This document shows positions 16,501 through 25,285 of a stretch of DNA of 64,000 nt, one piece after another. The notes below the pieces were generated by a model. It was given only the letters and a program-made list of their open reading frames with translations, made no database searches and was not told the DNA's origin. The translations under genes were made by a program, and so were the position numbers. This stretch comes from Priestia megaterium NBRC 15308 = ATCC 14581 (GTDB lineage Bacteria; Bacillota; Bacilli; Bacillales; Bacillaceae_H): the NCBI RefSeq assembly GCF_000832985.1, contig NZ_CP009920.1, positions 2,908,501 to 2,972,500 on the forward strand. The letters are read 5' to 3'. Within the stretch, counting starts at the first letter, position 1. Each line of letters opens with the position of its first letter.

Positions 16501-19269
16501 ATGGTAACAGTAGAAGCAGCAGAAAGACAAAACAGCAGCACTGCCCTGCGCCGTGATGTTAAGTTTCTCGGTCAATTGTTAGGGAAAGTTCTGGTTCACC
16601 AAGGTGGAGAAGAACTGCTCAGCAAAGTAGAAAAAATACGCGAAGTAGCAAAATCACTTAGAGAAAACAAAGATGAAGTTATCTATAAAGAAATAAAAAA
16701 TGAAATCGTTACTCTTGAACAGCCGATGCGCGAGCAGGTTATTCGGGCGTTTGCAGTTTATTTTCATTTAGTTAATATTGCAGAGCAAAATCATCGAATT
16801 CGTCGCAGACGCGAATATCAGCAGCAAGAAGATTCTATTATGCAGCCGGGCTCATTGGAAAGTGCCGTTGTTTCGCTTAAAAATAATGGCGTGGCGCCAG
16901 ACGTAATTGCTAACTTGCTTCAAACTCTATCCCTAGAGCTCATCATCACTGCTCATCCAACAGAAGCCACTAGACGAAGTGTCCTTGATATTCATAAACG
17001 AATGGCTGAGCTTCTAAAAAACTTGGATAATCCAACGTTAACAAAACGTGAACGTACGGAAATTGAAGAAAGACTGTTTAGCGAAGTATTGATTTTATGG
17101 CAAACAAATGAACTGCGAGATCGCAAGCCGACGGTAATGGATGAAGTATCCAATGGATTATATTATTTTGATGAAACGTTATTTGAAGTGCTTCCTCAAC
17201 TTCATCAGGAGTTGGAAAATTCATTGCAGGAGAATTACCCCGAAGAAAATTGGAAGGTGCCTAATATTCTTCGATTTGGTTCATGGATTGGCGGAGACCG
17301 AGATGGAAATCCAAACGTAACTCCTAAAGTAACGTGGCAAACGCTTGTCAAACAAAGGAAGTTAGCTATTCGTAAATATAAAGAGTCACTTACTCAATTG
17401 AGACAAAGGTTAAGTCAGTCTACAAAAAGAGTCGCAGTTTCAGATAATCTTCTTGATTCTATTAATCAAGAAATATCGCTGCTGCCTGAGAAAAAGCGAT
17501 GGAGAATCAAACACGAAGTATATCGCTGCAAGCTTACGATTATGCTTCATAAATTAAATTTAGTTGGAGAATCGGAAGCAGGTTATCAAAGGTCGGAAGA
17601 ACTTCTACATGATTTATTTCTAATCAAAGATAGCCTGCAAAAGCACCAGCCTCAGGATTATCAGTTAAAAAGCTTATGTAAATTAATTCGCCAAGTTGAG
17701 CTGTTTGGTTTTCATTTAGCAACGCTTGATATCCGTAATCACAGCGGGGAACATGAAGCGGCAATCAAAGAAATTTTCCATGCTGTTTCTTTAGCTGAAG
17801 ATTATTCAGCGTTAACGGAAGAGAAAAAAGTCGAGCTGCTAGGGAAAGTTCTTCAAGACCCAAGACCTGTGATATCGTTTGTAGAGAATTACTCTAAAGA
17901 AACGCAGCAAGTAATTGAAGTATTTAACATGATACATCGAGCACATAAAGAATTTGGAGAAAGATCTATTGAAGTCTACTTAATCAGTATGACGCAGTCT
18001 GCAAGTGACTTGTTAGAAGTCATGGTACTCGCCAAAGAAGCGGGTATTTACCGCCTTCATGCAGATGGCCGCATTGAAAGTAAGTTAAATATAGCTCCGC
18101 TGCTTGAAACGATTGATGATCTCACAGCGGGTCCTAAAATCATGGAACAGCTATTTCAATTAGATTTTTATCGTGAGCACTTAAGGAAACAGCAGGATTT
18201 GCAGGAAATTATGCTTGGCTACTCAGATGGAAGCAAAGATGGAGGAACGCTTACTGCTAATTGGAAGCTCTACAAAGCGCAGCAGGAAATTCATGATATG
18301 GCGAAGAAGTATCAAGTTCGTCTGAAGTTTTTCCATGGTCGAGGCGGCTCACTAGGTCGAGGCGGTGGTCCGTTAAACCGAAGCATTTTATCTCAGCCTG
18401 TTGAGACGCTAGGAGACGGTGTGAAAATTACAGAGCAAGGAGAAGTTCTTTCTTCTAGATACGCTTTATATGACATTGCTTACCGAAGCCTTGAACAAGC
18501 GGTCTCAGCTCTTCTTACAGCGGCAGCAAATGTTTCTCAAGAAGCTGAACAATGTGATATTCGTACACATGAATGGGAAGAAACAATGGACGAGATTTCA
18601 ACTGCTTCTTTACGTAAGTATCAAGAGCTTGTTTTCAAAGATCCAGACTTTTTAACGTATTTTAAACAAGCTACACCTCTTCCTGAGCTGGGGGCTTTAA
18701 ATATTGGGTCACGTCCAATGAGTCGAAAAGGAAGTGATCGCTTTGAAGACTTGCGAGCCATTCCGTGGGTATTTGCATGGACTCAAAGCAGACAGCTGCT
18801 TCCAGCCTGGTACGCTGCAGGTACGGGCTTACAGCATTTAGTAGAGAAATCCGGAGATATACAGCTTCTTCAGCAAATGTATAAAGAATGGCCATTCTTC
18901 CGCTCGACCGTCGATAATCTGCAAATGGCCTTAACAAAAGCAGATTTAATGGCAGCAAAAGAATACACGGAAATGGTACAAGACCCGGCTATTTCAGAGC
19001 GGATTTTTACCGCCATTAAAAAAGAATATAATCTCACAAAAGAAATGATTCTTCAAATCACAGGTCAAAAAGAATTAATGGATCATCTTCCTACGATTAA
19101 AGAATCTATTAAATTACGAAATCCGTATGTGGACCCTCTAACATTCTTACAAGTTAAGGTCATTTCCAAGCTGCGTGAAGATGAGGCTGGAACGTTAAAT
19201 GAAGAACTTTTAAAAGAAGCGTTATTAACGATTAACGGCATTGCAGCAGGGTTGCGTAACACAGGCTGA
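16501..19269 (+). CDS. ppc: Phosphoenolpyruvate carboxylase
   Basis: A 922-residue PEPC that carboxylates PEP to oxaloacetate, refilling the TCA cycle. The catalytic blocks are all present: AHPTEATRR with His152, GSWIGGDRDGNP, LATLDIRNHS, the glycine loop FHGRGGSLGRGGGP with His612, and the C-terminal RNTG that closes the active site. ATG 16501 is 10 nt after GAAAGGTG; an in-frame GTG at 16489 overlaps that site. B. subtilis relies on pyruvate carboxylase and has no ppc, so this is a lineage marker. It is a single-gene unit with its own terminator. Confidence 0.97.
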   Translation: MVTVEAAERQNSSTALRRDVKFLGQLLGKVLVHQGGEELLSKVEKIREVAKSLRENKDEVIYKEIKNEIVTLEQPMREQVIRAFAVYFHLVNIAEQNHRIRRRREYQQQEDSIMQPGSLESAVVSLKNNGVAPDVIANLLQTLSLELIITAHPTEATRRSVLDIHKRMAELLKNLDNPTLTKRERTEIEERLFSEVLILWQTNELRDRKPTVMDEVSNGLYYFDETLFEVLPQLHQELENSLQENYPEENWKVPNILRFGSWIGGDRDGNPNVTPKVTWQTLVKQRKLAIRKYKESLTQLRQRLSQSTKRVAVSDNLLDSINQEISLLPEKKRWRIKHEVYRCKLTIMLHKLNLVGESEAGYQRSEELLHDLFLIKDSLQKHQPQDYQLKSLCKLIRQVELFGFHLATLDIRNHSGEHEAAIKEIFHAVSLAEDYSALTEEKKVELLGKVLQDPRPVISFVENYSKETQQVIEVFNMIHRAHKEFGERSIEVYLISMTQSASDLLEVMVLAKEAGIYRLHADGRIESKLNIAPLLETIDDLTAGPKIMEQLFQLDFYREHLRKQQDLQEIMLGYSDGSKDGGTLTANWKLYKAQQEIHDMAKKYQVRLKFFHGRGGSLGRGGGPLNRSILSQPVETLGDGVKITEQGEVLSSRYALYDIAYRSLEQAVSALLTAAANVSQEAEQCDIRTHEWEETMDEISTASLRKYQELVFKDPDFLTYFKQATPLPELGALNIGSRPMSRKGSDRFEDLRAIPWVFAWTQSRQLLPAWYAAGTGLQHLVEKSGDIQLLQQMYKEWPFFRSTVDNLQMALTKADLMAAKEYTEMVQDPAISERIFTAIKKEYNLTKEMILQITGQKELMDHLPTIKESIKLRNPYVDPLTFLQVKVISKLREDEAGTLNEELLKEALLTINGIAAGLRNTG

Positions 19270-19276
19270 TGATATC

Positions 19277-19316
19277 AAAAGACACCTCAAGAAAATAAAA
19301 GAGGTGTCTTTTGTTT
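19277..19316 (+). terminator. Terminator of ppc
   Basis: AAAAGACACCTC pairs with GAGGTGTCTTTT across a 12-nt loop, then TTGTTTATT. Confidence 0.82.
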
Positions 19317-19486
19317 ATTCTTCTCACATAAAGAACTGTCTGTCAGTTCCCTCTCTTTTAAAGAGAACTTCCGCCTGCGAAATAGGCATTGAGAAAAATC
19401 AATGATAGAATAGAGAAAGGATGGAAATATTCTACAAATGGGTGCGAGTGACGGGATAACTAGATTGAATATGGAGGACGAGGACA

Positions 19487-19930
19487 ATGGTAAAAAATTC
19501 GCAAATCTTCATTGAAGATGACTCCGAGAATTCTATATTTATTGGACTGGAATTTTGTGAGTATACACAAAAGATGAATCCTACTTGTTTGTCCAAACAG
19601 CATATAAATGTGTTTATTCATCCAGAAGAACTCACCGTGGAATTTAAGAAAACAAAAAGTGATAGAACTATCGACGATTTTCATCTCATGCATATCGTTC
19701 CGGTTCATTGCTTTAATTATTTATTATGTTCGATTTCGCAAGGTATTGTTACAGATGTTCAGCTGAAAGCGGTTGGTCATCAGGGAGAAACGTTGTTTGA
19801 AGAAAGTCTTACATTGAAGTTTCATGAAAAAGCGACGGATTATGAAGAAACCCTCTCATTTTTCAAGCATTTAAATCAAGAAATACAAAAGCAGACGAAA
19901 AAATATACAGCCAGTTATATGAGCTCATAA
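19487..19930 (+). CDS. Hypothetical protein, 147 residues
   Basis: I do not recognise this protein. It is soluble, with mixed beta and alpha content, no membrane segment, and a lysine-rich C-terminus. Cysteines are at about residues 24, 34, 76 and 82, with no clear metal-binding spacing. The ATG is 10 nt after GGAGGACGAGG, a strong ribosome site. The gene lies between two good terminators, so it is its own unit. Coding use looks like that of its neighbours, so I regard it as real. Confidence 0.65.
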   Translation: MVKNSQIFIEDDSENSIFIGLEFCEYTQKMNPTCLSKQHINVFIHPEELTVEFKKTKSDRTIDDFHLMHIVPVHCFNYLLCSISQGIVTDVQLKAVGHQGETLFEESLTLKFHEKATDYEETLSFFKHLNQEIQKQTKKYTASYMSS

Positions 19931-19936
19931 TAAAGC

Positions 19937-19968
19937 AAGCTGCGGTTTTTAAAACCGCAGCTTTTATT
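19937..19968 (+). terminator. Terminator of the 147-residue protein gene
   Basis: AAGCTGCGGTTTT pairs with AAAACCGCAGCTT, then TTATT. Confidence 0.85.
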
Positions 19969-19969
19969 C

Positions 19970-20226
19970 GTTTAACCGAAAAAATTATGTTAGAGATGCT
20001 TACAAATCAAGAGATTTTTCAGTGGGAAATTGATAAAGTAAAACTAAGAGAAATCAGTGGACAGAAAAGCTTTTAGCGGCTGGCCGCTCTTTATTCAATA
20101 TATAAGGGTTAGGTTTTAAGGTTAAAAAATAGCGATGAATACGTATGGTCATTGTAGATGAAGTGCTAAGGTCGCTCTATCTGCAATCATGTAGAATCTT
20201 CGCGCGCTTATAGTCTGTTTTACGGA
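19970..20226. other. Non-coding interval with a perfect hairpin, ahead of an orphan terminator
   Basis: No convincing gene. A perfect palindrome AGCGGCTGGCCGCT (about 20074-20087) is followed by CTTTATT and looks like a weak terminator. Between it and the stronger hairpin at 20233-20280 lie about 145 bp with no frame worth calling. A short frame of about 29 codons from 19987 has no ribosome site. A small RNA is possible but not shown. Confidence 0.4.
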
Positions 20227-20232
20227 ACGAAA

Positions 20233-20280
20233 AAGCTGCGGAATTAGAAGCACTCCTTCTATTTCTGCGGTTTTTTTTAT
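20233..20280 (+). terminator. Orphan terminator-like hairpin upstream of the Rieske gene
   Basis: GCTGCGGAATTAGAAG pairs with CTTCTATTTCTGCGG with wobble pairs and one mismatch around a 5-nt loop, followed by eight Ts. No gene ends just before it. Its 5' arm repeats the AGCTGCGG of the terminator at 19937. Confidence 0.6.
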
Positions 20281-20321
20281 AAACAAGAAATAAATTTACT
20301 TATTGTACGGAGGCGATGCAG

Positions 20322-21329
20322 ATGATTAAAGATTTAGTATTGGCTAAGGAATGGCTGCCTGCAGCTTATTCACATGATTTAACAGATCAGCCCTTGCAAG
20401 TAACGATTTTAGAAGAGCGAGTTGTACTTTTTCGCACAACTAATGCTATTAAAGCATTTAAGGATTTGTGCATCCACCGCGGTGCAGCGTTATCTCTTGG
20501 AAAAGTGGTAGATGATTGCATTGTATGCCCTTATCACGGATGGAAATACGATGATGCCGGGGCTTGTGTGAAAATTCCTCAACAGCCGCCGGGAAGAGCT
20601 ATTCCTTCAAAAGCAAAAGCACAGGTGTATGACTGCGTTGAAAAGTACGGGATTATATGGGTGAAGATGAACAGCGAGGCAGGTGATACTCCTCTTCCCC
20701 TGTATGATGAACATCTTAACTCCGGATTCAAAACGGTTTGCGCCAGCCCTCATACTCTGCAGGCAGCAGCTCCTCGTGTCGTAGAAAACTTTCTAGATGT
20801 AAGCCATTTGGCTTTTGTTCACGAAGGAAGCCTGGGGCACTCTGACTACGCCGAAATTCCTGATTATAAGGTGCATTGGAAAGATAACCGATACGTTTCT
20901 GATGAAATCGCTGTGTACGCAGATGCAGATGGCACGGGTAACTTTACGACTATTTATTACACCTTTGAAATTCTTCGTCCTACCGTTGCAAGGTTGAAAA
21001 AAGTGAACCACGAAACGGGTGAAATCTTTTCAATGCTGTTTGCGGTTTTACCTGAAGAGGAAAGAAAGTCCACCGTGTTTGCGCTGGTTTCTAGAAACTA
21101 TTCGTTTGATGCACCTGATCAATATTTCCGCGATTTTCAGCAGCTTATTATTGAACAAGATACCAGTATTGTGGAAAGTCAAAAACCAGAAGAGCTGCCG
21201 CTTGACTTACAAGCAGAGCTTCATTTGAATCCGGACCGACTGAGTATTGCGTATAGAAGATGGCTCGGCGATTTAGGAGTAACCTTTGGAAGTGATATAG
21301 GATCAAGGTTAAAAAAAGCTGCTCAATAA
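20322..21329 (+). CDS. Rieske [2Fe-2S] aromatic-ring-hydroxylating-type oxygenase
   Basis: A 335-residue single-chain Rieske oxygenase of the VanA/phenylpropionate dioxygenase-like group. The Rieske site is Cys50-x-His52 and Cys69-x2-His72 (CIHRGA and CPYHGW). The mononuclear iron site begins with ENFLDVSHLAFVHEG (His162, His167). Such enzymes oxidise or demethylate small ring compounds or amines using electrons from a separate reductase. No ferredoxin or reductase gene is next to it, so the partner must be elsewhere. The start is ATG 20322, 8 nt after GGAGG; ATG 20316 is too close to that site. Confidence 0.85.
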   Translation: MIKDLVLAKEWLPAAYSHDLTDQPLQVTILEERVVLFRTTNAIKAFKDLCIHRGAALSLGKVVDDCIVCPYHGWKYDDAGACVKIPQQPPGRAIPSKAKAQVYDCVEKYGIIWVKMNSEAGDTPLPLYDEHLNSGFKTVCASPHTLQAAAPRVVENFLDVSHLAFVHEGSLGHSDYAEIPDYKVHWKDNRYVSDEIAVYADADGTGNFTTIYYTFEILRPTVARLKKVNHETGEIFSMLFAVLPEEERKSTVFALVSRNYSFDAPDQYFRDFQQLIIEQDTSIVESQKPEELPLDLQAELHLNPDRLSIAYRRWLGDLGVTFGSDIGSRLKKAAQ

Positions 21330-21331
21330 AA

Positions 21332-21362
21332 AAAGAAGAAAGGAGTCTCCTTTCTTTTTTTA
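21332..21362. terminator. Bidirectional terminator, Rieske gene / fetB
   Basis: AAGAAAGGAG and CTCCTTTCTT form a hairpin with A and T runs on the two sides, between convergent genes. Confidence 0.75.
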
Positions 21363-22115
21363 TGCATGCTCACGGATAAGCTGCTGATAACTATTAAAAA
21401 GGGTAGGATATGTTAATTGGCTTAAAATGACGCAGGAAAGCGTAGCAGACGCTAGAATAGTAAAAACGATAAGCAGCTGGAATTTGACAGCTTGTATCGG
21501 ATCTGCCCCTCCAATAATCTGGCCTGTCATCATACCCGGAAGCTGAACGAGTCCAATTGTTTTTTGACTTTCTACAGTAGGAATCATGCTAGCTTTGATT
21601 GCGGCATTTAAAATACTATGAATAGCTTGTTTAGGAGTGCCGCCAAGCGCCAGAATCAATTGAATTTCGTCTCGTCTTCTATTTACTTCAGCATCTAACC
21701 GATTTAAAAATAAATTGGCCAAAATCATCGAATTTCCAATAATCATACCGCTGACGGGAATGATATATCGCGGAGTAGCAGGGATAATATGTAGTCCGAG
21801 CATAACGCATTGGGTCAGGATTTCTACAATAAAAAGAGTGACAAATACACGAAAGAAAGCTTTAAATCCCTGCTTTTTTTTCTTTACAACATTTTGGGAA
21901 GCGACCGTCAGCATAACGAATAAAATGAGAATAATAAACGCAGGGTGATTCGCGTCAAAAATAAACGATAAAACATATCCGATCACTAACAGCTGAACGG
22001 CTGCTCGAATACTGGCAATGATAATATCTTTTTCGAGTCCTATACGAAAAGATTTTGATAAAAAAAGAGCAATAAAAACAAAAACGATTGTAAAAATCAG
22101 TGAAAGTGAACTCAT
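21360..22115 (-). CDS. fetB: ABC transporter permease, FetB (YbbM) family
   Basis: A 251-residue membrane protein with about six or seven helices. The conserved block RRRDEIQLILALGGTPKQA is a cytoplasmic coupling loop and GLVQLPGMMTGQIIGGADP is the family signature. FetB with FetA forms an exporter linked in E. coli to iron homeostasis and oxidative stress resistance. The start overlaps the end of the ATPase gene by 4 bp, showing one operon. The substrate in bacilli is not established, so the symbol is by family. Confidence 0.82.
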   Translation of the reverse strand: MSSLSLIFTIVFVFIALFLSKSFRIGLEKDIIIASIRAAVQLLVIGYVLSFIFDANHPAFIILILFVMLTVASQNVVKKKKQGFKAFFRVFVTLFIVEILTQCVMLGLHIIPATPRYIIPVSGMIIGNSMILANLFLNRLDAEVNRRRDEIQLILALGGTPKQAIHSILNAAIKASMIPTVESQKTIGLVQLPGMMTGQIIGGADPIQAVKFQLLIVFTILASATLSCVILSQLTYPTLFNSYQQLIREHA

Positions 22116-22849
22116 AGAAAGGCTCCTTCAATAAATTGTTTTGTTTCAGCTTTTACAGGAGTATGAAAAAAGGTCTCCGTCTTCGCTTTTTCTACAATCA
22201 CTCCGTTCATTAAAAGCCAGACTTCCTCTCCTAAACGTTTCGCTTGATCTAAATTATGGGTAACCCAAATAATCGTTTTATTCCGCTCTTTATGTAAATG
22301 AGAAATAAGCTGCTCAATTTCATGAGCAGAAGTGGCATCCAAAGCGGAAGTGATTTCGTCTAAAAGTAAAAGGTCAGATCCGTTCGACAGCGTGCGGGCT
22401 AATGATAATCTTTGTCTTTGACCACCGGATAAATCTCTTGCATCCTGCTCTAACAAGTCAGGTGAAAGACCCGTTAAGGCACAGAGTTCTTCAGGCATAA
22501 TATCCTGCTTGCCATGGAGTTTTTGAACAAGCATCATGTTATCTCGCACTGTTCCATCAATAACAGGAGCTGATTGAAAAGCAATGCCCACTTTTTTTCG
22601 TAAATCAGAAATAGTCCATTTGCTAATGTCTTTTCCATATACTTCAATACTTCCTTCATCAGGTGCAGAAAGTAAATTGCACATGGAAAGAAGGGTGCTT
22701 TTTCCCGATCCTGATGGTCCTACCATCATGACGAGCGAGCCTTGCATTACTGTACCCGATATGCCTTTTAAAACACTATGTTCTTTATCCTTAAATGTTT
22801 TATGAACGTCTGTAAATGTAATAGCAGGTATTGAATTGAACGTGTTCAT
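22112..22849 (-). CDS. fetA: ABC transporter ATP-binding protein, FetA (YbbL) family
   Basis: A 245-residue ABC ATPase with Walker [10 protein letters not shown], signature LSGGQRQR, Walker B LLLLDEITSALD and the switch His of VTHNLD. It energises the FetB permease encoded immediately downstream with a 4-bp overlap. The start ATG has AAAGGAGTT upstream. FetAB exporters have two proteins only and no binding protein, as seen here. Older annotations often call this gene a phosphate ABC transporter; the partner permease argues against that. Confidence 0.85.
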   Translation of the reverse strand: MNTFNSIPAITFTDVHKTFKDKEHSVLKGISGTVMQGSLVMMVGPSGSGKSTLLSMCNLLSAPDEGSIEVYGKDISKWTISDLRKKVGIAFQSAPVIDGTVRDNMMLVQKLHGKQDIMPEELCALTGLSPDLLEQDARDLSGGQRQRLSLARTLSNGSDLLLLDEITSALDATSAHEIEQLISHLHKERNKTIIWVTHNLDQAKRLGEEVWLLMNGVIVEKAKTETFFHTPVKAETKQFIEGAFL

Positions 22850-22919
22850 AGTAACTCCTTTTTCATTCGTTTTGTTTATTGTAGCATAAGCGAAAGTATA
22901 AAAAGTTATTGGATGATAT

Positions 22920-22950
22920 AAAAAAAGCTGTGAAAAATCACAGCTTTTAA
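22920..22950 (-). terminator. Terminator of the O-acetylhomoserine sulfhydrylase gene
   Basis: On the minus strand AAAAGCTGTGA and TCACAGCTTTTTTT pair around a short AT-rich loop. It overlaps the last codons. Confidence 0.8.
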
Positions 22951-24254
22951 ACAGTTGTATTCACTTTTTGGCTGGCTTTTAAGGCATAATCTAAATCTTC
23001 AAGAAGGTCGTCGATTGCTTCTGTTCCAACCGATAAACGAATAAGTTCTGGCGTCACACCCGAAGCTTTTTGTTCGTCTTTAGATAGCTGTTGATGAGTA
23101 GTGCTTGCCGGGTGAATAATGAGTGATTTAGAGTCGCCGATATTGGCTAAATGAGAAAATAACTGAACCGAATCAATTAACTTAGCCGCAGCGTTTTTTC
23201 CTCCCCTTACACCAAAGGTTAAAATTGCTCCTTGCCCTTTAGGCAAGTATTTTTGTGCCAAAGAATAGGAAGGGTGGGAAGGAAGCCCCGCATAATTTAC
23301 CCATTGTACTAATTCATGCTGCTCTAAAAATTTTGCTACCTTTAATGCGTTTTCGCTGTGACGCTCTAATCGCAGGTGGAGTGTTTCTACCCCTTGAAGG
23401 AGTAAAAAGGAATTAAAAGGTGATAAAGCAGCTCCAATATCTCGTAAAAGCTGAACGCGCGCTTTTGTAATATAAGCAGCTTCACCGGCAGCTTCTGTGT
23501 ATACAAGGCCATGGTAACTTGGATCTGGAGTTGTTAAGTCTGGAAATTTCCCGCTCGCTTCCCAATCAAATTCTCCACTGTCTACGATAACACCCCCAAT
23601 TGCTGTTCCATGTCCTCCAAGAAACTTAGTAGCAGAATGAACGACAATATCTGCTCCGAAATCGATGGGACGAAGAAGGTAAGGGCTTGGAACCGTATTA
23701 TCAATAATAAGAGGAATTCCATGCTCATGGGCAATGTCTGCAACTGCCTCGATGTCTAGCACATTTCCCTGCGGGTTTCCAACGGATTCAGCATAAATTG
23801 CCTTTGTTTTGGAAGTGATTGCATTTCTAAAATTTTCTGGATTATCAGCGTTTACAAATTTGACGGTAATGCCCAGTTTAGGAAGCGTAGACGAAAAGAG
23901 GTTATATGTTCCTCCATATAAACTGCTTGCTGATACAATTTCATCTCCTGTGGAAGCGATATTCAAAATGGAAAAGGTAGTAGCTGACTGACCCGAAGCT
24001 ACTCCTAGAGCACCTACTCCGCCTTCTAACTCAGCAATTCGCTGTTCAAAAACGTCCGTAGTAGGGTTTACAATTCGAGTGTAGATGTAGCCTTGTTCAC
24101 TTAAATTAAATAAAGATGCAGCATGCTCCGTATCTTTAAACCCAAATGAGCTTGTTTGATAAATAGGTACCGCACGCGAAAAAGTAGCCGGGTCAAGCTG
24201 TTGGCCAGAATGGATGGCTTGTGTTTCAGGACGAAATGGTTTCTTAGTAGACAT
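22947..24254 (-). CDS. metY: O-acetylhomoserine sulfhydrylase / aminocarboxypropyltransferase
   Basis: A 435-residue PLP enzyme of the Cys/Met metabolism family. The PLP lysine is in [33 protein letters not shown] and [16 protein letters not shown] are typical of MetY. It makes homocysteine from O-acetylhomoserine and sulfide, or methionine directly with methanethiol. The length of about 430 residues with the insertion near residues 225-260 distinguishes MetY from cystathionine gamma-synthase (about 380). ATG follows AAGGAGGAG. I looked for an S-box or T-box leader and found neither; a plain SigA promoter is visible. Confidence 0.92.
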   Translation of the reverse strand: MSTKKPFRPETQAIHSGQQLDPATFSRAVPIYQTSSFGFKDTEHAASLFNLSEQGYIYTRIVNPTTDVFEQRIAELEGGVGALGVASGQSATTFSILNIASTGDEIVSASSLYGGTYNLFSSTLPKLGITVKFVNADNPENFRNAITSKTKAIYAESVGNPQGNVLDIEAVADIAHEHGIPLIIDNTVPSPYLLRPIDFGADIVVHSATKFLGGHGTAIGGVIVDSGEFDWEASGKFPDLTTPDPSYHGLVYTEAAGEAAYITKARVQLLRDIGAALSPFNSFLLLQGVETLHLRLERHSENALKVAKFLEQHELVQWVNYAGLPSHPSYSLAQKYLPKGQGAILTFGVRGGKNAAAKLIDSVQLFSHLANIGDSKSLIIHPASTTHQQLSKDEQKASGVTPELIRLSVGTEAIDDLLEDLDYALKASQKVNTTV

Positions 24255-24314
24255 TGAAACTCCTCCTTAAATATAAAACTTATAAAAAACATAGGAATAA
24301 TAAACTTTAATCAT

Positions 24315-24343
24315 AATATACGAATTCTATTGAATGATGTCAA
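24315..24343 (-). promoter_or_regulatory. SigA promoter of metY
   Basis: A consensus TTGACA and TATATT with 17 bp between them on the minus strand; the -10 lies about 60 bp upstream of the start codon. Confidence 0.75.
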
Positions 24344-24598
24344 ATGATAGTTTGAATATTTAGAAAATATAAATAAGATTAATACTGTCATTCAGCATTA
24401 AGATATCTCTTTAATTTCTAAAAATACCATAAAAAATATAAAATGTAATAAAAATGTAAATTAATTTGTATAATTATGTTAGAATATTAGGTGTTTGAGA
24501 GTTTCTTAGAAAGAGTCGATTTTGCTAGAAAACTTTAAAAAACAGCAAAAGACGGGTCTTAAGAGCTAATAACGAAACAATATAAAAGGAGTTTGATT
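24344..24598. other. Divergent intergenic region metY / yknW
   Basis: Very AT-rich. TATAAT at about 24470 could be a -10 for the yknW operon but no good -35 precedes it. A stem TTTTGCT/AGCAAAA (about 24521-24550), closed outside by GTC/GAC, lies in the leader. I did not find a convincing SigW promoter (TGAAAC-N16-CGTA), although the B. subtilis yknWXYZ operon has one. Confidence 0.4.
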
Positions 24599-25285
24599 AT
24601 GAGCACAGAAGTTAACGTATCTTCGGAAGTCCAAGAGAAAGGAAAGCCCTCTATTTTTGGTTTTATTACGAGTCCAGTTGTACAGTTTGAGAAAATGAAA
24701 AGCAGCCCGGTCATTTGGGGACCTCTTTTACTTATCCTCATCTTAACAGCTGCAACAACGATTCTAGCCGTCTATACCCCTCAGGCAAAAGAAGCATTAC
24801 AGCAGCAAAAAGAAGCTGGCATTGAAGTGAATTCAACATTTAGTATGATCGGCGGAACGGTTGGAGGAGTGATTGCAATAGTTGCTACACTGGCATTCAC
24901 GAGTTTAATTTTGTTTTTAATTGCAAAGTTAGGGACTGGAAAAACAACTTACCGCCAAATGTTTAGCTTAAATTTGTTTGTTACGTTCATCACAGCAATC
25001 GGTCAGCTAATTAATACGGGAGTAGCTGCACTAGCACATACTTCAGCTAATGTGACTTCGTTAAATGGAATGGTTGATGCGAAAGGTGCTATGGGAGGAG
25101 TATTTACTTCCATTGAAATCTTTTCTATCTGGGGACTTATTCTGACAGCAGTAGGACTACAAAAAGTGGCAAATGTATCAAAAGCTGCTTCTATTATTAC
25201 AGTGATTATTTTATTCATCTTAGGAGCCGCTATTTCAGGAGTTGGAGGAGCTGCTTCAGAAGCGCTTAAAGGAGCAGGATTGTAA
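24599..25285 (+). CDS. yknW: YknW-like Yip1-family membrane protein
   Basis: A 228-residue protein with about five membrane helices after a soluble N-terminus of some 40 residues. It belongs to the Yip1/DUF1282 type. In B. subtilis YknW helps assemble the YknXYZ complex, which protects cells from the SdpC killing factor. It is the first gene of the same four-gene order here. The start ATG 24599 is 6 nt after AAAGGAG; TTG 24593 is not needed. Its stop codon directly touches the start of yknX. Confidence 0.85.
   Translation: MSTEVNVSSEVQEKGKPSIFGFITSPVVQFEKMKSSPVIWGPLLLILILTAATTILAVYTPQAKEALQQQKEAGIEVNSTFSMIGGTVGGVIAIVATLAFTSLILFLIAKLGTGKTTYRQMFSLNLFVTFITAIGQLINTGVAALAHTSANVTSLNGMVDAKGAMGGVFTSIEIFSIWGLILTAVGLQKVANVSKAASIITVIILFILGAAISGVGGAASEALKGAGL

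Noticed and set aside
19987-20075. 29-codon frame MLEMLTNQEIF
   Set aside because: No ribosome site and no recognisable product; probably chance in an intergenic region.
24255-24480. SAM (S-box) riboswitch or T-box before metY
   Set aside because: None of the conserved blocks is present; a plain SigA promoter explains expression.
24344-24598. SigW promoter for yknWXYZ
   Set aside because: No TGAAAC-N16-CGTA pair found, although the B. subtilis operon has SigW control.
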